Assembly: GCA_036833805.1 (NCBI GenBank)
Contig: DAITPA010000059.1
Span: forward strand, 1-10,090
DNA: 10,090 nucleotides
Source of the DNA: PALSA-1196 sp036833805
Lineage (GTDB): Bacteria; Pseudomonadota; Gammaproteobacteria; Steroidobacterales; Steroidobacteraceae
Direction of reading: 5' to 3'
In this document: positions 1 to 7,740 of the stretch, piece by piece
How positions within the stretch are numbered: position 1 is the first letter of the stretch
Layout of the letters: the number at the start of each line of letters is the position of its first letter
Position numbers and translations under genes: made by a program
The notes under the pieces: generated by a model
What the model was told of the DNA's origin: nothing
Databases searched by the model: none
What the model saw: only the letters and a program-made list of their open reading frames with translations

Positions 1-37
1 GGCCAATGACGTTGACGGTGGAAAAAGAAATTCATGA
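1..37 (+). CDS. 3' end of an unidentified upstream gene (partial)
   Basis: One frame is open from the window edge to a TGA at 35-37, ending in residues ANDVDGGKRNS. The stop overlaps the hemL start as ATGA, the same arrangement seen at the next three junctions of the operon. That repetition is the main reason to think it is a real C-terminus rather than chance. Only eleven residues are visible, so the gene cannot be named. If it is real, hemL is not the first gene of its transcript. Confidence 0.35.
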   Translation, partial: ANDVDGGKRNS

Positions 38-1359
38 ACGACACGAATGCGCAAACGGCAACAAGCGGCGTGCGCTCGAGCGAGCTCTACGAGCGTGCAT
101 GCCGTGTGATTCCCGGCGGCGTGAGCTCACCGGTGCGGGCGTTTCGCGCGGTCGGTGGCACGCCGCTCTTCATTGAGCGCGGCGCGGGGCAGTATCTGTT
201 CGACGTCGACGGCCGGCGCTACCTCGATCTGGTGAACTCCTGGGGTGCGCTCATCCTGGGCCATGCGCATCCGGCGGTCGTGGAGGCCATGACACAGGCC
301 TGCAGGCACGGCACGACCTTCGGCGCGCCGTGCCCGGCTGAGGTGGAATTGGCGGAGCGCATCACCGCATCCTATCCGGGACTTGAGCAGGTGCGCTTCG
401 TCTCGTCGGGCACCGAGGCGGTCATGAGTGCGATCCGCGTGGCGCGCGCCGCGACCGGGCGCGACCTGATTGTCAAATTCTCCGGCTGCTATCACGGGCA
501 TGCGGATCATCTCCTGGTGGCGGCCGGATCCGGTCTTGCAACCTTCGGGCGGCCGTCCTCGGCGGGAGTGCCCGCGGCGTTCGTGGCTGCGACGCGCGTG
601 CTGCCACTTGATGACGAAGAGGCGCTGCGCACGCTGTTCGCAGCTGAGGGTGATCGCATCGCGGCCGTCATCATCGAGCCCACTCCAGCGAACCATGGCT
701 TGTTGCTGCAGCGGCGCGCGTTTCTGCAATTGCTGCGCGCGACGACCGCCCGTCACGGCACGCTCCTCATTTTTGACGAAGTGATTTCCGGATTTCGCTT
801 GGCGCGCGGCGGAGTCGCCGAGCTCAGCGGCATCACACCCGACATGGCAACCTTCGGCAAAGTGATCGGTGGCGGCATGCCGGTCGGCGCCTTCGGCGGC
901 TCACGCGGCGTGATGGCCCACCTTGCTCCGGATGGTGACGCCTATCAGGCGGGCACTTTATCGGGGAATCCGGTCGCCATGGCGGCGGGCCTCACGACGC
1001 TTGATCTCCTCTCATCCACCGCCGTCCGGCAGCGCTTGGAAGAACTCGGGACGGCGCTTGAAGCGCTCCTCAAGCCCATCCTGGCGGAGGCGCCGTTTCC
1101 GCTGCGGCTCGTGCGCGCGGGCTCGTTATTCTGGCTGTCATTTCATGCGGGCGAGGCGCCGCGCCAGGCGGCGACACTTTCGCCAAGCGCGATCGCGCGC
1201 TTCGCGGCGCTATTCCACGCGATGCTCGCGCGCGGGGTCTATCTGCCGCCCTCGGCGTACGAAGTGTGCTTCCTGTCGGCAAGCTTCGGCGAGAAGGACC
1301 TGCAGTACTTCGCCGGCGCGCTCAAGGAGTCGCTCGGCGTCGCATCGAATCCGCCATGA
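34..1359 (+). CDS. hemL: Glutamate-1-semialdehyde 2,1-aminomutase
   Basis: This PLP enzyme converts glutamate-1-semialdehyde to 5-aminolevulinate, the second step of the C5 route to heme, in the cytosol. At 441 aa it is close to the family's usual 425-440. The N-terminus carries VIPGGVSSPVRAF and ILGHAHP, followed by SSGTEAVMSA (PLP phosphate region) and YHGHAD. IFDEVISGFR contains the PLP-ring aspartate (D248), and TFGKVIGGGMPVGA holds the Schiff-base lysine, K276. YQAGTLSGNP follows. The segment IIEPTPANHGLL differs from the common EPVxGNMG version, so this is not the usual gammaproteobacterial form. The ATG at 34 sits in an ATGA overlap with an upstream frame, with a weak purine-rich stretch (about 17-30) before it. 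Its stop overlaps the kinase start (ATGA, 1356-1359). The matching hemA is not in the window. Confidence 0.96.
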   Translation: MNDTNAQTATSGVRSSELYERACRVIPGGVSSPVRAFRAVGGTPLFIERGAGQYLFDVDGRRYLDLVNSWGALILGHAHPAVVEAMTQACRHGTTFGAPCPAEVELAERITASYPGLEQVRFVSSGTEAVMSAIRVARAATGRDLIVKFSGCYHGHADHLLVAAGSGLATFGRPSSAGVPAAFVAATRVLPLDDEEALRTLFAAEGDRIAAVIIEPTPANHGLLLQRRAFLQLLRATTARHGTLLIFDEVISGFRLARGGVAELSGITPDMATFGKVIGGGMPVGAFGGSRGVMAHLAPDGDAYQAGTLSGNPVAMAAGLTTLDLLSSTAVRQRLEELGTALEALLKPILAEAPFPLRLVRAGSLFWLSFHAGEAPRQAATLSPSAIARFAALFHAMLARGVYLPPSAYEVCFLSASFGEKDLQYFAGALKESLGVASNPP

Positions 1360-2438
1360 AGACCACGCGAGTCTTTCAGATCACGGTACTCCTGCTCGTG
1401 ATCGTGTCCGTCATTCAGGTCGGCTGGTGGCTCTACGACCAGCAGGACTACGGCACGCAGAAACTCGCCGTTGCGCGCATCGCATATGCCCGGGAAGTCG
1501 CATCCGCTCAAGCACTGCTTGACGCCGGAGCGCCGTTGGCGCGTGTGCGCGCGCTCCTGCCGGAGGTAACGATCACGAACGGACGCGCGCAGTCGACGGC
1601 GGCCGTCGACGCGGCACTGGTGCAGGAGCGCCATCGCCGCGTCAATCAATATGCGTGGGAGAGCGGCTTCTTTCTGCTCGCGCTGGCGCTCTGTGTCGGG
1701 GTGATCTGGCGCGCATTGCGCGCCGAGGCGCAGGTGCTGCAGGAGCAGGACAGCTTCCTCGCACTCGTGTCGCATCAGTTCAAGACGCCGCTTGCAAGTC
1801 TGCAGCTCTCGCTTGAGACGATGGCGAAGCGCTCAGTGTCCGCGGAGCAGTCGCGCACGCTCATTGAGCGCATGCTTTCGGATCTCACCCGCATGGAAAC
1901 CATGGTGTCGCGGATTCTCGATAGCGTGCGACTCGAGCGCGGCCGGGTGGATCTGAAAAGTGAGCCTGTGGAACTCGCCGTCGCGGTGGGCCGCGTCGTC
2001 TCGCAGTTCGAGGAGCGTGCGCATCAGGAGCGCATCGCGCTGACCGCGGACGTGCCGCGCGAGCTCACCGTGCTCGCCGATGCCCTCGCGGTGGATGTAG
2101 TCGTGCGCAACCTTTTGGAGAACGCACTCGCGGCGGTTGCCGCAGTAAGTGGCGGCACGGTGACGGTGGCCGCGCGCGCCGCGGATGGCGAAGTGGAGCT
2201 TTCCGTGCGCGACAGTGGCGTCGGCTTTCGCGACGCTGACACGGCGCGGCTGTTCAAAAAGTTCTCCCGTCTGCATCCGGGCGGCGGCAGCAGTTACTAC
2301 GGCACGGGCCTTGGGCTCTTCATCGTGCGGCGCCTGATGCAGCTGACGGGCGGCCGTGTCAGCGCCCAAAGCGCCGGAGTCGGGCGGGGCGCGCTCTTCG
2401 TGCTGTCCTGGCCGGCGGCGCCGCGGCCGTCCGAATGA
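1356..2438 (+). CDS. Membrane sensor histidine kinase inside the heme operon
   Basis: The 360-aa protein has a first membrane helix at about residues 9-27, then a short presumed periplasmic segment of about 75 residues. A second helix follows at about 104-121, then a cytoplasmic HisKA/HATPase_c kinase. The phospho-acceptor is H140 in SHQFKTPLASLQ. The ATP domain shows NLLENA (N box), RDSGVGF (G1) and GTGLGLFIVRRLM (G2). No HAMP, PAS or other named sensor domain is visible; a short helical linker joins TM2 to the H-box. The ATG at 1356 overlaps the hemL stop (ATGA). A start further upstream in frame would lie deep in hemL and add no family-like sequence. The stop overlaps the regulator start (ATGA), so the pair should be translated together. 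The signal is unknown; the setting suggests a heme, porphyrin, iron or oxygen cue, which is inference. Confidence 0.93.
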   Translation: MKTTRVFQITVLLLVIVSVIQVGWWLYDQQDYGTQKLAVARIAYAREVASAQALLDAGAPLARVRALLPEVTITNGRAQSTAAVDAALVQERHRRVNQYAWESGFFLLALALCVGVIWRALRAEAQVLQEQDSFLALVSHQFKTPLASLQLSLETMAKRSVSAEQSRTLIERMLSDLTRMETMVSRILDSVRLERGRVDLKSEPVELAVAVGRVVSQFEERAHQERIALTADVPRELTVLADALAVDVVVRNLLENALAAVAAVSGGTVTVAARAADGEVELSVRDSGVGFRDADTARLFKKFSRLHPGGGSSYYGTGLGLFIVRRLMQLTGGRVSAQSAGVGRGALFVLSWPAAPRPSE

Positions 2439-3166
2439 GCGCGCCGCAAACAACGGCCGTGCGGACACTGGTGGTCGAAGACGATCCGCATCTGTCCGCC
2501 GGGCTCGCCGAGAATCTGCGCGCGGAAGGTTATGCGGTGGAGGTCGCCGCTGACGGCAGGCTCGCTTTGACATGGCTGCGCGAGCACTCCTGCGAGCTTG
2601 TGGTGCTCGATGTGATGTTGCCGCACGTCGATGGCTTCACGGTGTGCCGTACGCTGAGAGCAGAGGGCAACAACACGCCGGTGCTTTTTCTGACCGCGCG
2701 CGGTGATCTGCAGGACCGCGTCCTCGGCCTTGAGGCGGGAGGCGATGACTATCTCGCCAAGCCCTTTCATCTCGACGAATTTCTGCTGCGTGTGCGCGCC
2801 ATCCTGCGTCGCTGGGAGTGGTATCGAAAAGCGTCTGCGACCCCGGCGAGCGCAGTGCTGCGCTTTGGCGGCAATGAGGTTGATTTTCGGGCGTTTCGCG
2901 CGCGCTCCTGGAACGGTGCGGCGCAGGAGCTCACCGAAAAAGAGGCCATGATCCTAAAAGTGTTGGCCGAGCGGCCCGGGGTGATCGTCTCGCGTGAGGA
3001 CCTGCTGGAGCGTGTCTGGGGCTACGACGTTTTTCCCTCGACGCGCACCGTCGACAATTTTATCCTGCGCCTGCGCAAGCGCTTTGAGCGCGATCCGGCC
3101 AGCCCGCGCCACTTTCTGACCGTGTGGGGCGTGGGCTACCGGTTTTTGATTGAGGGCGAGCCATGA
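2435..3166 (+). CDS. OmpR/PhoB-family response regulator
   Basis: The 243-aa partner of the kinase encoded just before it has a receiver domain at residues 10-124. That domain shows the acidic triad E15-D16-D17, phospho-acceptor D59 in VVLDVMLP, switch T87 in LTARG and conserved K109 in YLAKPF. A winged-helix DNA-binding domain at about 145-240 contains REDLLERVWGYDVFPSTRTV, a recognition-helix region ending in LRLRKRFE, and the closing hairpin VWGVGYRFL. All residues needed for phosphorylation are present. The ATG at 2435 overlaps the kinase stop, and its own stop overlaps the hemC start (ATGA, 3163-3166). It is therefore flanked on both sides by coupled junctions. It is not an NtrC-type activator and could not by itself drive the sigma-54 promoter behind hemF. 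Its targets are unknown; control of the operon's own promoter, outside the window, is a reasonable guess. Confidence 0.95.
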   Translation: MSAPQTTAVRTLVVEDDPHLSAGLAENLRAEGYAVEVAADGRLALTWLREHSCELVVLDVMLPHVDGFTVCRTLRAEGNNTPVLFLTARGDLQDRVLGLEAGGDDYLAKPFHLDEFLLRVRAILRRWEWYRKASATPASAVLRFGGNEVDFRAFRARSWNGAAQELTEKEAMILKVLAERPGVIVSREDLLERVWGYDVFPSTRTVDNFILRLRKRFERDPASPRHFLTVWGVGYRFLIEGEP

Positions 3167-4122
3167 CGCGGCACGCTCTGCTGCGCATTGGCACGCGCGC
3201 CTCTGCGCTCGCACTCTGGCAGGCGCGGCATGTCGAGGCCGCGATCGCTCGCCAGCCCGACGCTCCAGAAGTCGAGCTCGTGCACATCAGAACCGAAGGC
3301 GATCAGCGCACCGACGTGCCGTTGTGGACGGTGGGCGGCAAAGCGTTTTTTACCAAGGAAATTGACCGCGCGCTGCTGGCACGCGAAATCGACATCGCGG
3401 TGCACAGTTTGAAGGATCTGGCGACGCTGCTCGAGCCGGGCACGGAGCTTTGCGCCGTACTTGCGCGCGAGAATCCGAGCGATGCGCTCTTAACGAAGAG
3501 CGGCGCTTTGTTGCAGGAGCTGCCGCCCGGCGCGCGCGTCGGCTCAAGCAGTCTCAGGCGCCGCGCGTTTCTCGCGCGCCTGCGCCCCGACCTTATCGCG
3601 CTTGAATTGCGAGGCAACGTCTCCACCCGCGTTGAGCGTCTGCAAAGCGGCGCCTATGACGCGATCATTCTCGCCACCGCCGGGCTTACGCGCCTGGGCC
3701 TTGAAGGGCACATCACTTGCGAGCTGCCGCTCAAGCAGTTTCCGCCGGCCGTGTCGCAGGGTGCGATCGGCGTGTGCGTACGCGCCGATGATCTGCACGC
3801 GAAACGCTGGGTCGCGCCACTCGATGATCGCGCGGCGCGGCTAGCGACCAGCGCAGAGCGCGCACTCTTGCGCAGCGTCGAGGGCGGTTGTCAGGTGCCC
3901 TTGGGCGCGCTGGCAACGCTCGTCGGTGAGGAATTGCACCTGCACGCGTCCGTGTGCGCGCTCGACGGTTCATCGCTGTTGACGGCTGAAGGCAGCATTG
4001 CGGCAGGAGCCGCGAACGCCAAGCTTTTGGGTAGGCGCCTGGCGCGTGAGCTCCTGGCAAAGGGAGCACAGCGGCTGATCGCCGACGTGCGCGGAGTGGG
4101 CAACGCGGTGGCCGCGCCGTGA
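3163..4122 (+). CDS. hemC: Porphobilinogen deaminase (hydroxymethylbilane synthase)
   Basis: This enzyme joins four porphobilinogen units head to tail into hydroxymethylbilane, the unstable linear tetrapyrrole that HemD closes. At 319 aa it is near the usual 310-315. RIGTRASALALWQA marks the N-terminus and FFTKEIDRALL comes next. AVHSLKDLAT holds the catalytic aspartate (D85), SSSLRRRAFLARLRPDL carries the substrate-binding arginines, and VEGGCQVPLGA holds C243, the anchor of the dipyrromethane cofactor (C242 in E. coli). Domains 1 and 2 and the C-terminal domain are all complete. The ATG at 3163 overlaps the regulator stop (ATGA), and its stop overlaps the hemD GTG (GTGA, 4119-4122). The tight hemC-hemD junction is common in bacteria and fits the need to hand over hydroxymethylbilane quickly. 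Confidence 0.97.
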   Translation: MTRHALLRIGTRASALALWQARHVEAAIARQPDAPEVELVHIRTEGDQRTDVPLWTVGGKAFFTKEIDRALLAREIDIAVHSLKDLATLLEPGTELCAVLARENPSDALLTKSGALLQELPPGARVGSSSLRRRAFLARLRPDLIALELRGNVSTRVERLQSGAYDAIILATAGLTRLGLEGHITCELPLKQFPPAVSQGAIGVCVRADDLHAKRWVAPLDDRAARLATSAERALLRSVEGGCQVPLGALATLVGEELHLHASVCALDGSSLLTAEGSIAAGAANAKLLGRRLARELLAKGAQRLIADVRGVGNAVAAP

Positions 4123-4883
4123 CTGCGCCGGGTTCTTCCTGCGCTCGCGTCGTCGTGACGCGCGCGGAGTCGCGCGATGGCCCATTGAGCTCGCAGTTGC
4201 GCACGCTGGGCCTTGAAGTGCTGCTGTGGCCCGCTGTTAGCGTGACCGCCGCGAGCGGCGCTGCGTTTGAGCAGGCGCTTGCGCGTATTGAGGAATTTAA
4301 CTGGATTGTGTTTGCAAGCCGTGCTGCCGTCACGGCCGTGATCAATTCGTGTCCGCGCCTGCCGGCGAGCGTGCGCGTTGCCGCGATCGGGCGGGCCACC
4401 GCGCAAGTACTGCGCGGCCGCGGCTTTCGCGTGGATCTCATGCCGAATGAAGCCAATGCCGCGTCGCTCGTCAATGCCTTCGCGACAGAAGGCTGCGCCG
4501 GAGCACGGATTCTCTACCCGGCAAGCTCGCGCGCGTTGCCGACCATTGCGCAGGGGCTCACGCAGATGGGCGCCCAAGTGCTGCAGGTCGAGGCGTATCG
4601 CACCGAGGCCGCATCCCTTGACGTCAGCGATTGCCGCGCCTGGATCGACCGCGAAGTGATCGGCGCCGTGACCTTCGCAAGTCCCTCGGCGGTCGTCGAA
4701 CTCGAGCGCGCGCTCGGTGCGCCTGATTTCGCGCGGCTGCTCAATCACGCGGCGGTCGTCGCAATCGGTCCGACGACGGCGCGTGCGCTCGCCGAACGCG
4801 GCACGATTGCCGTGCTCGCCGAGTCGGCGACGCTCGCTGGACTTGCCAATACGACTTTACGTTTGCTGCAAACGAGGCCATAG
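4119..4883 (+). CDS. hemD: Uroporphyrinogen-III synthase
   Basis: HemD closes hydroxymethylbilane with inversion of ring D to give uroporphyrinogen III. The family is poorly conserved, so the call rests on weak motifs plus context. These are VVVTRAESRDGPLSSQLRTLG at the N-terminus (the typical first strand), NWIVFASRAAVTAV, VAAIGRATAQVLRGRGF, ILYPASSRALPTIAQGL followed by VEAYRTE, TFASPSAVVE, and AAVVAIGPTTARALAERG near the end. The 254-aa length matches the family (about 245-260). The start is GTG at 4119, overlapping the hemC stop; no closer in-frame start fits the N-terminal motif. The hemB ATG follows its TAG stop after two bases. It stands alone and is not fused to HemX or a methyltransferase as in some bacteria. 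Confidence 0.92.
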   Translation: MTAPGSSCARVVVTRAESRDGPLSSQLRTLGLEVLLWPAVSVTAASGAAFEQALARIEEFNWIVFASRAAVTAVINSCPRLPASVRVAAIGRATAQVLRGRGFRVDLMPNEANAASLVNAFATEGCAGARILYPASSRALPTIAQGLTQMGAQVLQVEAYRTEAASLDVSDCRAWIDREVIGAVTFASPSAVVELERALGAPDFARLLNHAAVVAIGPTTARALAERGTIAVLAESATLAGLANTTLRLLQTRP

Positions 4884-4885
4884 CG

Positions 4886-5863
4886 ATGGGACATCCTCTG
4901 CAAAGACCGCGGCGTGTGCGCCAGTCCGATATCTGGCGGCGCATGGTGCGTGAGACGCGCCTGACGGGCGATGCGCTCATCTATCCACTCTTTATTGTGC
5001 CGGGACGTGCTGTGCGCCGGCCGGTCGTGAGCATGCCGGGCATCTGCCAGCTCTCGGTGGATGAGGCGGTAAAGGAATCGAAGATGGCGCTGGCGACGGG
5101 CGTCCCCGCCATCATCCTGTTTGCGGCGCCAGCTCAAAAGGATGCCGAGGCAAGCGCAGCGCTTGATCCGCAGGGCCTCGTTCCGGAGGCGATCGCCGCG
5201 ATCAAAGAGGCCTGTCCGACGCTCCTCGTCTGGGCGGACGTGTGTCTGTGCGGGGCGACGGATCACGGCCACTGCGGCCACGTGCTGCCCTCGGGTGAAA
5301 TCGACAACGACTCATCGGTTGCAACGCTGGCAAAGGTTGCGCTCAACTTCGCGCGCGCCGGCGCCGATGCCGTCGCGCCTTCCGACATGATGGATGGCCG
5401 TGTGCTTGCGATCCGTGAGCTCCTCGATCGCTCGGGACATGTGAACACACCCATCGTCGCGTATGCGGCGAAATACGCCTCGGCCTATTACGGACCCTTC
5501 AGGGAAGCGGCGCAGTCTGCGCCGGCCTTTGGCGACCGGCGCTCCTACCAGATGGATCCGGCAAACTCCCGCGAAGCGCTGCGCGAAGTCCTGCTCGACA
5601 TCGAAGAGGGCGCGGATCTCGTCATGGTGAAGCCGGCGGGTCCGTATCTGGATGTAATCGCGCGTGTGCGCGATGCGGTACTGGTTCCCGTGGTCGCCTA
5701 CCAGGTCTCGGGGGAGTACAGTCTCATCAAGGCTGCAAGCGAACGCGGCTGGATTGACGAGCGCGCGGCGGTGTTTGAGAGTCTCACCGGTATTTCGCGC
5801 GCTGGCGCCGATCTCATCATCACGTATTACGCGCCGGATATGTGCCGGTGGTTGCGCGCGTGA
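4886..5863 (+). CDS. hemB: Delta-aminolevulinic acid dehydratase (porphobilinogen synthase)
   Basis: HemB condenses two 5-aminolevulinate molecules into porphobilinogen. The 325-aa sequence is full length. It shows LIYPLFIVPG, the zinc-site pattern DVCLCGATDHGHCG (C120, C122 and C130, the same numbers as in E. coli), and VAPSDMMDGRV. YAAKYASAYYGPFREA has catalytic K196, MDPANSREALREV follows, MVKPAGPYLDVI has Schiff-base K249, and VAYQVSGEYSLIKAA comes after that. The three cysteines mark the zinc-dependent class rather than the aspartate-rich magnesium class. Residues just after the second cysteine are Gly-Ala where many homologues have Glu-Tyr, and KPAGPYLD has Gly where Leu or Met is common. 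The ATG at 4886 lies two bases after the hemD stop, and its stop forms a GTGA overlap with the probable hemE start. Confidence 0.97.
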   Translation: MGHPLQRPRRVRQSDIWRRMVRETRLTGDALIYPLFIVPGRAVRRPVVSMPGICQLSVDEAVKESKMALATGVPAIILFAAPAQKDAEASAALDPQGLVPEAIAAIKEACPTLLVWADVCLCGATDHGHCGHVLPSGEIDNDSSVATLAKVALNFARAGADAVAPSDMMDGRVLAIRELLDRSGHVNTPIVAYAAKYASAYYGPFREAAQSAPAFGDRRSYQMDPANSREALREVLLDIEEGADLVMVKPAGPYLDVIARVRDAVLVPVVAYQVSGEYSLIKAASERGWIDERAAVFESLTGISRAGADLIITYYAPDMCRWLRA

Positions 5864-6882
5864 GCACTTTTATTGACGCCTGCCGCTGTCAGCCCACGGC
5901 CTATACGCCGATATGGATCATGCGCCAGGCGGGGCGCTACCTGCCTGAGTACAGGAAGCTTCGCTCACAAGTCGACTTCGTCAAGCTGACGCGCACACCT
6001 GAGCTTGCCGCCGAAGTGACTCTGCAACCGCTCAAGCGCTACGAGCTCGATGCGGGAATCCTGTTTAGCGACATCATGACGCCGCTGCAGGGCATGGGCA
6101 TAGAGCTTAAGTTCGAGCCCGGCCCCGTCGTTCACGAGCCCATCCGTACGGATGCGCAGATTGATGCGTTGCCGGCGCTTGTGCCGCAGCGCGACGTGCC
6201 CTTTGTACTTGAGGCCGTGCGCCTCGTGCGTGCCAATGCGCCGCGCGGCGTGCCGCTCATCGGCTTTGCCGGCGCGCCGTTTACGCTTTTCTGCTACCTC
6301 GTGTGCGGACGGCCCTCGAAGGAATTCGCGGCAGCGCGCGCCTTCTTGTACGCGCATCCCGAATCCGCTGAGCGCCTGCTGTCGCACCTTGCGGATGCCA
6401 TGGCCGCGTACCTTACAGCGCAGGCCGCGGCGGGTGCGCAGGCACTCATGATCTTCGAATCCTGGGCGGGGCTCCTCGCCGTCAAGGAATTTCGCCGCTT
6501 TGCACAGCCTGCGGTAGAGCGCACCGTGAAAGCCCTGCGCGGGCTTGGCGTGCCGCTCATCTATTACGCCAATCAGGGCGCAGCGCTTATGCAGGCAGTC
6601 GCCGAACTTGATGTCGACGTAGTGGGTATTGATTGGCGGAGCCCGCTCGGCGCGACTCGCCGCGTATTGGGTCCTGCAAAAGCCGTGCAGGGCAATCTTG
6701 ATCCGGCCGCGCTCTTTGCATCGGCGGCGGATTTGCGTCGCGAGGCCGATGCGGTGCTGGCTGACGCGGGCAGCGCGCCCGGTCATATCTTCAATCTCGG
6801 CCACGGCATCTGGCAGGACACCGACCCGGACGCCGTCGCGCGGCTCATCGATCACGTGCATGAGCGTAGCGCGCGTGGCTGA
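5860..6882 (+). CDS. hemE: Uroporphyrinogen decarboxylase
   Basis: This enzyme removes four carboxyl groups from uroporphyrinogen III to give coproporphyrinogen III. The 340-aa product carries PIWIMRQAGRYLPEYRKLR (substrate-binding arginines R22 and R26) and ILFSDIMTPLQGMG with catalytic D71. FAGAPFTLFCYLVCGRPSKEF, MIFESWAGLL, YYANQGAALM, VGIDWR and HIFNLGHGI follow near the C-terminus. I place the start at GTG 5860, which gives a GTGA overlap with the hemB stop. A GGTGG at 5847-5851 lies a suitable distance upstream. A GTG at 5842 would add six residues and is the alternative. The CGRPSKEF segment differs from the EGGGSK form usual in gammaproteobacteria. The end overlaps the start of hemF. 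Confidence 0.96.
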   Translation: MSTFIDACRCQPTAYTPIWIMRQAGRYLPEYRKLRSQVDFVKLTRTPELAAEVTLQPLKRYELDAGILFSDIMTPLQGMGIELKFEPGPVVHEPIRTDAQIDALPALVPQRDVPFVLEAVRLVRANAPRGVPLIGFAGAPFTLFCYLVCGRPSKEFAAARAFLYAHPESAERLLSHLADAMAAYLTAQAAAGAQALMIFESWAGLLAVKEFRRFAQPAVERTVKALRGLGVPLIYYANQGAALMQAVAELDVDVVGIDWRSPLGATRRVLGPAKAVQGNLDPAALFASAADLRREADAVLADAGSAPGHIFNLGHGIWQDTDPDAVARLIDHVHERSARG

Positions 6883-7702
6883 TGCGGATCTTGCGGGAGA
6901 GGCCGCCGTCTACTTTCGCGATCTGCAGGCGCGCATCTGCAGCGCCTTTGAAGTGCTGGAAGACGACAGCCGATTCACGGATCGCCCATGGAGCAGGCCT
7001 TCCGGGCATCGTCTGCAGGGCGGCGGGACGATGCGCCTCATGCGCGGGCGTGTGTTTGAGAAAGTCGGCGTCAATGTGAGCCACGTCTGGGGCGCGCTTG
7101 CGCCGCAGTTCAAAGCTCAGATTCCGGGCGCGGAAGAATCGCAGGGACGCTTTCAAGCCTGCGGCATTTCACTGGTCGCACACATGCAGAACCCGCATGT
7201 GCCAGCGGTGCACATGAACCTGCGCTATTTGAGTACCAGCTGCGCCTGGTTCGGCGGCGGCTCCGACCTCACTCCGACTTTTCCAGACGCCCAAGATACG
7301 GCCGCGTTTCACGACGCTCTGCGTGGTGCCTGCGATACCTATCGCGCCGAGGCCTATCGCGAGTTCAAAGAAGCGTGTGACAAATATTTCTTCCTGCCGC
7401 ACCGTCAGGAGGCGCGCGGAGTAGGCGGAATATTTTTCGATCAGCTCGCAAGCGGCGATGCGGCCCGCGACTTTGCATTCGTACGCGCCGTAGGCGAGGC
7501 CTTCCTTGGCGTATATCCGCGGATCGTCGCACGGCGCAAGGACACGCCCTTTAATGATGCGCAGCGCGAGCAGCTCCTTGTGAAGCGCGGCCGCTATGTT
7601 GAATTCAACTTGGTATATGACAAAGGCACACAGTTCGGTTTTGGTACCGACGCGGATCCGGAGGCTTACCTCATGAGCTTGCCGCCGCTTGTGCGGTGGT
7701 AA
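6860..7702 (+). CDS. hemF: Oxygen-dependent coproporphyrinogen III oxidase
   Basis: HemF uses O2 to decarboxylate two propionates of coproporphyrinogen III, giving protoporphyrinogen IX. The sequence shows LQGGGTMRLMRGRVFEKVGV, GISLVAHMQNPHVPAVHMN, WFGGGSDLTPTF, KYFFLPHRQEARGVGGIFFDQL, KRGRYVEFNLVYDKGTQFG and the end MSLPPLVRW. The conserved His and Asp residues of the active site are present. It is about 280 aa, shorter than the roughly 300 aa of E. coli, because the N-terminus is short and the protein stops right after LPPLVRW. GGGTM-MRGRVFEKVGVNVS and HMQNPHVPAVHMN resemble alphaproteobacterial HemF more than the enterobacterial type. The ATG at 6860 overlaps hemE by 23 bases; GTG at 6875 (8-base overlap) is a real alternative, and neither has a strong ribosome-binding site. 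Needing O2, it implies aerobic growth unless a HemN lies elsewhere. Confidence 0.95.
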   Translation: MSVARVADADLAGEAAVYFRDLQARICSAFEVLEDDSRFTDRPWSRPSGHRLQGGGTMRLMRGRVFEKVGVNVSHVWGALAPQFKAQIPGAEESQGRFQACGISLVAHMQNPHVPAVHMNLRYLSTSCAWFGGGSDLTPTFPDAQDTAAFHDALRGACDTYRAEAYREFKEACDKYFFLPHRQEARGVGGIFFDQLASGDAARDFAFVRAVGEAFLGVYPRIVARRKDTPFNDAQREQLLVKRGRYVEFNLVYDKGTQFGFGTDADPEAYLMSLPPLVRW

Positions 7703-7740
7703 GAGCCGAAAATTTGCTCGCGTCTTCATCCATGCACAAA

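Noticed and set aside
127..756. A 209-codon minus-strand frame opposite hemL
   Set aside because: It is a shadow of hemL coding sequence with no family motif.
3731..4748. Long minus-strand frames opposite hemC and hemD (247 and 285 codons)
   Set aside because: Both lie entirely over well-supported genes, are very rich in Arg and Ala, and show no domain pattern.
5965..6861. A 298-codon open frame on the minus strand opposite hemE
   Set aside because: It mirrors hemE codon for codon, as expected in GC-rich DNA, has no recognisable motif and no independent start signals.
6882..7079. A 65-codon + frame starting at the hemE stop
   Set aside because: It overlaps hemF in another frame and does not match any family, while the hemF frame there is clearly conserved.
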